Part shown: positions 5,437 through 9,236 of the stretch, one piece after another
Layout of the letters: every line of letters begins with the position of its first letter
Position numbering within the stretch: the stretch's first letter is position 1
Assembly (NCBI GenBank): GCA_021820785.1
Contig: JAKADE010000083.1
Coordinates: 1-9,236, forward strand
Reading direction: 5' to 3'
Source: Pseudomonadota bacterium
Lineage (GTDB): Bacteria > Pseudomonadota > Gammaproteobacteria > Steroidobacterales > Steroidobacteraceae
DNA: 9,236 nucleotides
The notes under the pieces: model-generated
Seen by the model: only the letters and a program-made list of their open reading frames with translations
What the model was told of the DNA's origin: nothing
The model's database searches: none
Program-made: the position numbers and the translations under genes

Positions 5437-6585
5437 TCATCCGGCTGCCCGCCATTTTATGATTTCGGCCAGTACCTGCTCACGGGGAATCATCTCCTGT
5501 TCCAGCCGCCCCTTCTCCAGTTTGCGCAAGTATGCGTACAGCTCTCGCTCAGGGTCTGTAAGTCCATTGGGAAGTTGCTCGCCCGCGGGGCTCCTCTCGA
5601 CCACAGCAGACGCTGGGGCGAGCGCATCGAATAGCTCCCGGCTCATCAAAATCGATTCGAGATGGGGTTGTCGCTCGCGGGCTCGCGACAGCATCAGCAA
5701 TCCCCAAGTGTCCAGGTCACCCCAATAGGCGATGCGCCGGTTCTGGAGCCAGGCAGCACTCAGCCACTGAAGATTGAGGCCAGCCCCCAGGACAGCCACA
5801 GTATCGGGCAACGACGGAAGCTGGTAAAAGCAGCGCTCGTTCTCCACGATCACCAGATGCGTCCCCGGCAAAGGCCGGGACACAATCTCCCGCGCGCGCA
5901 CACGTTGCTGCACAAAGGGCAGCAGGCCAGGGGCGAGCGCCGCAACCAACAGCCAGTGCTCGCTCTCGTCGAGTGCATCCAGGAACGCCTCCAGTCCGAG
6001 CTCGCTCACTTGTCCGTCAAAGCGAGCATCGAGGAGTTGCACGATGAGGGCGCGATGGCGTTCAAAGAACTTGCTATCGACGCCGCACGCCCCCAGGGAG
6101 CGCAGCGGTCGGCCGGTCGCGCATCCGGGATTCAACACACGAGCAAGCTCGATAGCTTGGAGGAGCTCCGCTTCAGGCCTGTCCTGAAGCAGGTATCGTT
6201 GACGGACGAGCGTTCGGTGAAATACCGGATCGGCGGCGGCCACCAGTCGAGCCAGACGCTCGAACTCCTCGCGCACGCCCGGCTCGCCACAAGCTCCCGC
6301 CCACTCCGAGGGACTGTCGAGAACCCAGTGAACGGGCACCTCAACGGGCTCTCCGCCGCCGCGGAAGTTGACTCGCTCCCAGAGCACCCGGCCGATAGGC
6401 ACTGCCCGCCACCGCTTGAGATGCTCGCGCACATCTGCGGTGCGTTGCGTGAACTCCACGGAGCTGGGCTTACCGATGGGGAGTGAAGCGGGCCACGATC
6501 GCCCGTCGAGCAGTCGCTGCTCCCGAGTGTCCGCGACCTCCCACTGTCCGGCCCAGCGCCGCGCGAGCTCAGTTGGCGATTTCAT
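5437..6585 (-). CDS. jetD: Wadjet anti-plasmid system protein JetD (TOPRIM nuclease)
   Basis: The 382-residue protein is full length for JetD. The N-terminal half has the DUF3322 pattern: MKSPTELARRWAGQW, REQRLL, SLPIGKPS and VPVHWVLDSPSEW (residues 1-95). Residues 168-189 (GVDSKFFERHRALIVQLLDARF) begin the C-terminal DUF2220 part, which is related to the topoisomerase VI A subunit. The TOPRIM acidic residues are visible: the Glu of VIVENE (245-250) and the Asp pair of YWGDLDTWG (D290 and D292). LEQE follows at 361-364. In Wadjet, JetD is the nuclease that cuts plasmid DNA captured by the JetABC SMC complex. All catalytic acids are kept, so activity is expected. The ATG overlaps the 3' end of jetC by 17 bases with no strong Shine-Dalgarno sequence, which suggests translational coupling. 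It is the last gene of the jetABCD order. Confidence 0.92.
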   Translation of the reverse strand: MKSPTELARRWAGQWEVADTREQRLLDGRSWPASLPIGKPSSVEFTQRTADVREHLKRWRAVPIGRVLWERVNFRGGGEPVEVPVHWVLDSPSEWAGACGEPGVREEFERLARLVAAADPVFHRTLVRQRYLLQDRPEAELLQAIELARVLNPGCATGRPLRSLGACGVDSKFFERHRALIVQLLDARFDGQVSELGLEAFLDALDESEHWLLVAALAPGLLPFVQQRVRAREIVSRPLPGTHLVIVENERCFYQLPSLPDTVAVLGAGLNLQWLSAAWLQNRRIAYWGDLDTWGLLMLSRARERQPHLESILMSRELFDALAPASAVVERSPAGEQLPNGLTDPERELYAYLRKLEKGRLEQEMIPREQVLAEIIKWRAAG

Positions 6586-9236
6586 TCGTATCGCCGGTAC
6601 GTCGACGCGCGTGGTCTTCGAGCTCCTCCCAGGTGAGGGAGGTCAGAGTTGCCTGCCGGCCCCGTCGGTAGACTAGGATCGCGGAGCGCGTGTGGGCGCG
6701 CAACAGCCGCAGCTCTTTGTTCGGTGTCACGAACAGCGGATGCAACCCGAACTCATGCAGGGCAGAAATGATCCGGCCGGCCACAGCCTGGGAACTCTTG
6801 GAGAAAGCCTCATCGAGCACAACGGTGCCGAAGAGTGGTCGTGCGCTGCAATCGGGACAGAGCGCGTAGCTCAGCGATGCTGTCAACACATAGCTCGCGA
6901 TGATCTCCTTCTCACCACCGCTGCCGCCCTGAGAACCGGTCCGGACCTCCTTCACAGCGCCGGTCGATCGCTCGATCACCGATACGACGAATGTCAGCCG
7001 ATGCCGAGGATCCAGTAGCGCGCGGGCGCTCAAAGTCTTTTTCCGGTCGCTGGCATCACGCAGGATGGCGACGATGTTCTGCAGGGCACGGAAGTGGCTT
7101 TCGCCTTGGTCGTCCTTGACCTCGGCAGAACGCAGATGGCGTTGCGCCTGCTGTAGCGTCCGTAGGCTTTCGTGCACGACACGTTGGGGCACGAGTCGCA
7201 GATAGGAGCCGGCGCTGAAGTCGACTCGCCGCAACGTCCGGTTGAGGTCCTCGATGCGCTCTTCGATCAGCGAGACCTCGTTCTCGATGGCGCTCAGCAG
7301 TTGCGTGACGCCCTGATCGGAAGACTGGTTGAGATATTGCAGGAAACGCTGCAGCTTCTCGGGGAGCGCCTCCTCCGTGAGCTGCCGGAGACGCTCCAGG
7401 TAGGCAGGCACGTCCTGCATCTCCTGACCGACCTCCGCGAGGGCGCCCGTGTCGACTTTTTTGGCGGCGCCCATCTGCCGCACCAGAGTTTGCTCGCAAC
7501 CGTTCAACTGTGAAGTGGCTATTTCGATTGCGTCCTGGACGAATTTCGTGGCTTCGAGCTCCAGCTCCGACAGACTTTCGAGTACGTCGCCGTCAGGAAT
7601 CGGCAGATGCCGTTCCGCGAGGAGTCTTTGCAGATCGTTGAGACCGGCGCCGATTTTGTTGAAGGCCCGATCGCGCCGCCCTGCAATCTCCTGTCGTTTC
7701 CGTTCGAGCTCTCTCTTCGCGGCCTCGTTGTCACCCTCCTGCTTGCGAAGTTCTTTGACCTGTCGGTCTGCCTCTGCCCAGCGCAAGCGGGCCTTCTCAG
7801 CGTCTCCCTCCGGGTCGCTCAACGCCTGCAGCCGCGACTGCAACGACTCCAAGGCCTGCTGAGCACCCGGCAAATCGATGGTGTCGAATTCCGCAGCGAT
7901 GAGCGCCTGCAACAGGTCGAGGAGATTGCCTGTCGCCTCGGCGCGTTCTCTGGCAGCCGCGTAGGCCGCCTCGGCCTTTTGCAGGGAGCCCTCGACGTCG
8001 GTGATTTGACGGCGCAGCTCGGCGAGACGGTCTTTGTTGTCAAAACCTGTCATCCAGTCCTGATCGAGCCGCCGCTGGTCCTGTTTCTCGAACAAGCCGC
8101 GCCGGTCGGACATGAGGCCCTGCTCCGTCAGGCCGTGCGGGGTATCGTGCAGCTGATCCGGCGAGGCGACACAGTGCCGATCGATGCCGCCGAGCCACGC
8201 CTTCAAGGTTTCCCGATAGGGATGCTCCTTATACCTGAGCTTGCGCGTGAATCCGTCCGGGAAGAATCGAGACTCGCCGTGCGCGGTCTCGACTTCCAGC
8301 AGGCGGACGTGCAGCCGGTTGTCACGGTGATTGATCCAGCGCAGCGCTGCCTTGATGGCATCCTGAGGCACCATGATGCGCGTGCGATGGCCTCCGATAG
8401 CCCGCTCGATCGCGCCCCGCCATGGGCTCTCTTCAACTTTGACCTCGATCAACTCGGCCACGAATGGCACGGCGCGCTCCTCGAGCCCGAGCTGTGCGGC
8501 AAGCTCGCTCCGAAAGAGTTGATATGGGCCTGGCAAGTTCGACCCAGGCCGCGCCAGGATCTGATCGAGCTCCCCCTTGAGCTCATCGCGCGCCCCCTTC
8601 TCACGTTGCTGCGCGGCGCCCAGCTCCCACGCCTCTTGCCTCTGGCGCTCCTGCAACGCCTGCTTCTCGGTCTGAAGCTCGCGTGCCCGTTGCTGATTCG
8701 CCGCCAACGCATCGCGAGTCAGCGCGGCATCCAACCCCAAAAGGTCGGCGAGGCGGCGATAGTCCTTTGCGTAGCGTGCGCACGATGCAACCAGCTTTTC
8801 TTGCAACTGGATCTGCTCGCGGAGCTGCTCGATGCTGGCACCACCGGCCCTTAGATAGAGGTCTCGGAGGGTTGCGAGTTCCGCGTCAGCCGTTTCAATC
8901 TGCCCGTGCAGCGCCTTTCCCTTGTGCCGGCAGTCGTTCATCTCAGCGTCGATCCGAGCCAGCCGTTGACTAGCCAGACGATACGCGGCCTCCGCATACC
9001 GCCGGGGCAAGATGTCCTTAACTTCCCGTTGCTGTTCGAGATGCCGCGCCAGGGTTTCGCGCTTGCGCCAGCTCTCGTCAATTGGCCGCAACGAATGCTG
9101 CTGCTGCCTCGCGATCTCGAGCTCGCCATGGATGGCAGCCAGATCATCAAATTCCTTGGCGACCTCCGCGGCGCGATCGAAGGCCGAGGTGTCATCCAGC
9201 ACGAGCTCGCGGAAGACCTCGTCGATGCTGTTGAGC
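6569..9236 (-). CDS. jetC: Wadjet anti-plasmid system SMC-like ATPase JetC, 5'-partial
   Basis: The frame is open to the right edge. A GTG at 9202 is not the true start: 11 more in-frame codons, NSIDEVFRELV among them, precede it before the edge, and the N-terminal head with Walker A is not in the window. Numbering from 9202, there is a long charged coiled coil (about 10-220), a hinge-like globular region (about 225-310, with AVPFVAELIEVKVEESPWRGAIERAIGG), a second coiled coil (about 390-690) and the C-terminal ATPase head. The head shows the ABC signature QGGSGGEKEI (758-767) and Walker B TVVLDEAF (793-800), followed by LFVTPNKE. This is the architecture of MukB/MksB-type SMC proteins and of JetC, the motor subunit that extrudes plasmid DNA loops for JetD to cut. 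Identification as JetC rather than MksB rests mainly on the overlapping jetD gene. jetA and jetB are expected upstream, beyond the right edge. Confidence 0.92.
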   Translation of the reverse strand, partial: LNSIDEVFRELVLDDTSAFDRAAEVAKEFDDLAAIHGELEIARQQQHSLRPIDESWRKRETLARHLEQQREVKDILPRRYAEAAYRLASQRLARIDAEMNDCRHKGKALHGQIETADAELATLRDLYLRAGGASIEQLREQIQLQEKLVASCARYAKDYRRLADLLGLDAALTRDALAANQQRARELQTEKQALQERQRQEAWELGAAQQREKGARDELKGELDQILARPGSNLPGPYQLFRSELAAQLGLEERAVPFVAELIEVKVEESPWRGAIERAIGGHRTRIMVPQDAIKAALRWINHRDNRLHVRLLEVETAHGESRFFPDGFTRKLRYKEHPYRETLKAWLGGIDRHCVASPDQLHDTPHGLTEQGLMSDRRGLFEKQDQRRLDQDWMTGFDNKDRLAELRRQITDVEGSLQKAEAAYAAARERAEATGNLLDLLQALIAAEFDTIDLPGAQQALESLQSRLQALSDPEGDAEKARLRWAEADRQVKELRKQEGDNEAAKRELERKRQEIAGRRDRAFNKIGAGLNDLQRLLAERHLPIPDGDVLESLSELELEATKFVQDAIEIATSQLNGCEQTLVRQMGAAKKVDTGALAEVGQEMQDVPAYLERLRQLTEEALPEKLQRFLQYLNQSSDQGVTQLLSAIENEVSLIEERIEDLNRTLRRVDFSAGSYLRLVPQRVVHESLRTLQQAQRHLRSAEVKDDQGESHFRALQNIVAILRDASDRKKTLSARALLDPRHRLTFVVSVIERSTGAVKEVRTGSQGGSGGEKEIIASYVLTASLSYALCPDCSARPLFGTVVLDEAFSKSSQAVAGRIISALHEFGLHPLFVTPNKELRLLRAHTRSAILVYRRGRQATLTSLTWEELEDHARRRTGDTNEIAN

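Noticed and set aside
7607..8854. 415-codon plus-strand open frame
   Set aside because: It lies antisense to jetC, whose protein has clear SMC motifs. Long antisense frames are common opposite GC-rich coiled-coil genes, and the translation has no recognisable domain.
9203..9236. GTG at 9202 as the start of jetC with this tail as intergenic
   Set aside because: The 11 codons upstream are in frame, have no stop and fit the JetC pattern; the essential Walker A head would otherwise be missing.

Overview
The window is GC-rich, densely packed bacterial chromosome, most likely from a proteobacterium. The support for that is the company of an RcnB-family periplasmic protein, a YXWGXW-repeat lipoprotein and a GFA-family zinc protein, all common in proteobacteria. 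I cannot place it more finely. No rRNA, tRNA or CRISPR array is visible.

Left part (1-2931) looks like ordinary chromosome. It holds the C-terminal end of a GFA/CENP-V domain protein (+), converging on a small YXWGXW-repeat lipoprotein (-), then an RcnB-like secreted protein with a His/Arg/Trp hexapeptide repeat (-). A 351-base divergent intergenic region follows, then a complete 458-residue APC-superfamily amino-acid permease (+).

Middle part (about 2932-5436) is a zone of decay. From about 3110 to 3717 lies the remnant of one end of an IS21-family insertion sequence: a terminal array of 23-bp-period repeats and the 5' portion of istA, broken by a one-base frameshift in a run of six G and cut off after about 120 codons. 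istB and the other end are absent. Next comes an intact CPBP-family intramembrane protease (-). After it is a CDGSH iron-sulfur protein gene (-) damaged at both ends: its second CDGSH motif survives only as a fossil past a stop codon, and its N-terminal 4Fe-4S part is out of frame.

Right part (5437-9236) is the 3' half of a Wadjet (JetABCD) anti-plasmid operon on the minus strand: jetC, an SMC-like ATPase that runs off the right edge, and jetD, a TOPRIM nuclease, overlapping by 17 bases. By the known gene order jetA and jetB should lie just beyond the right edge. In Wadjet, JetABC forms an SMC motor complex that extrudes loops of small circular DNA, and JetD cleaves it. This is the one recognisable defence system in the window. 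The decayed IS21 and CDGSH genes beside it suggest an accessory locus with a history of insertion and deletion.
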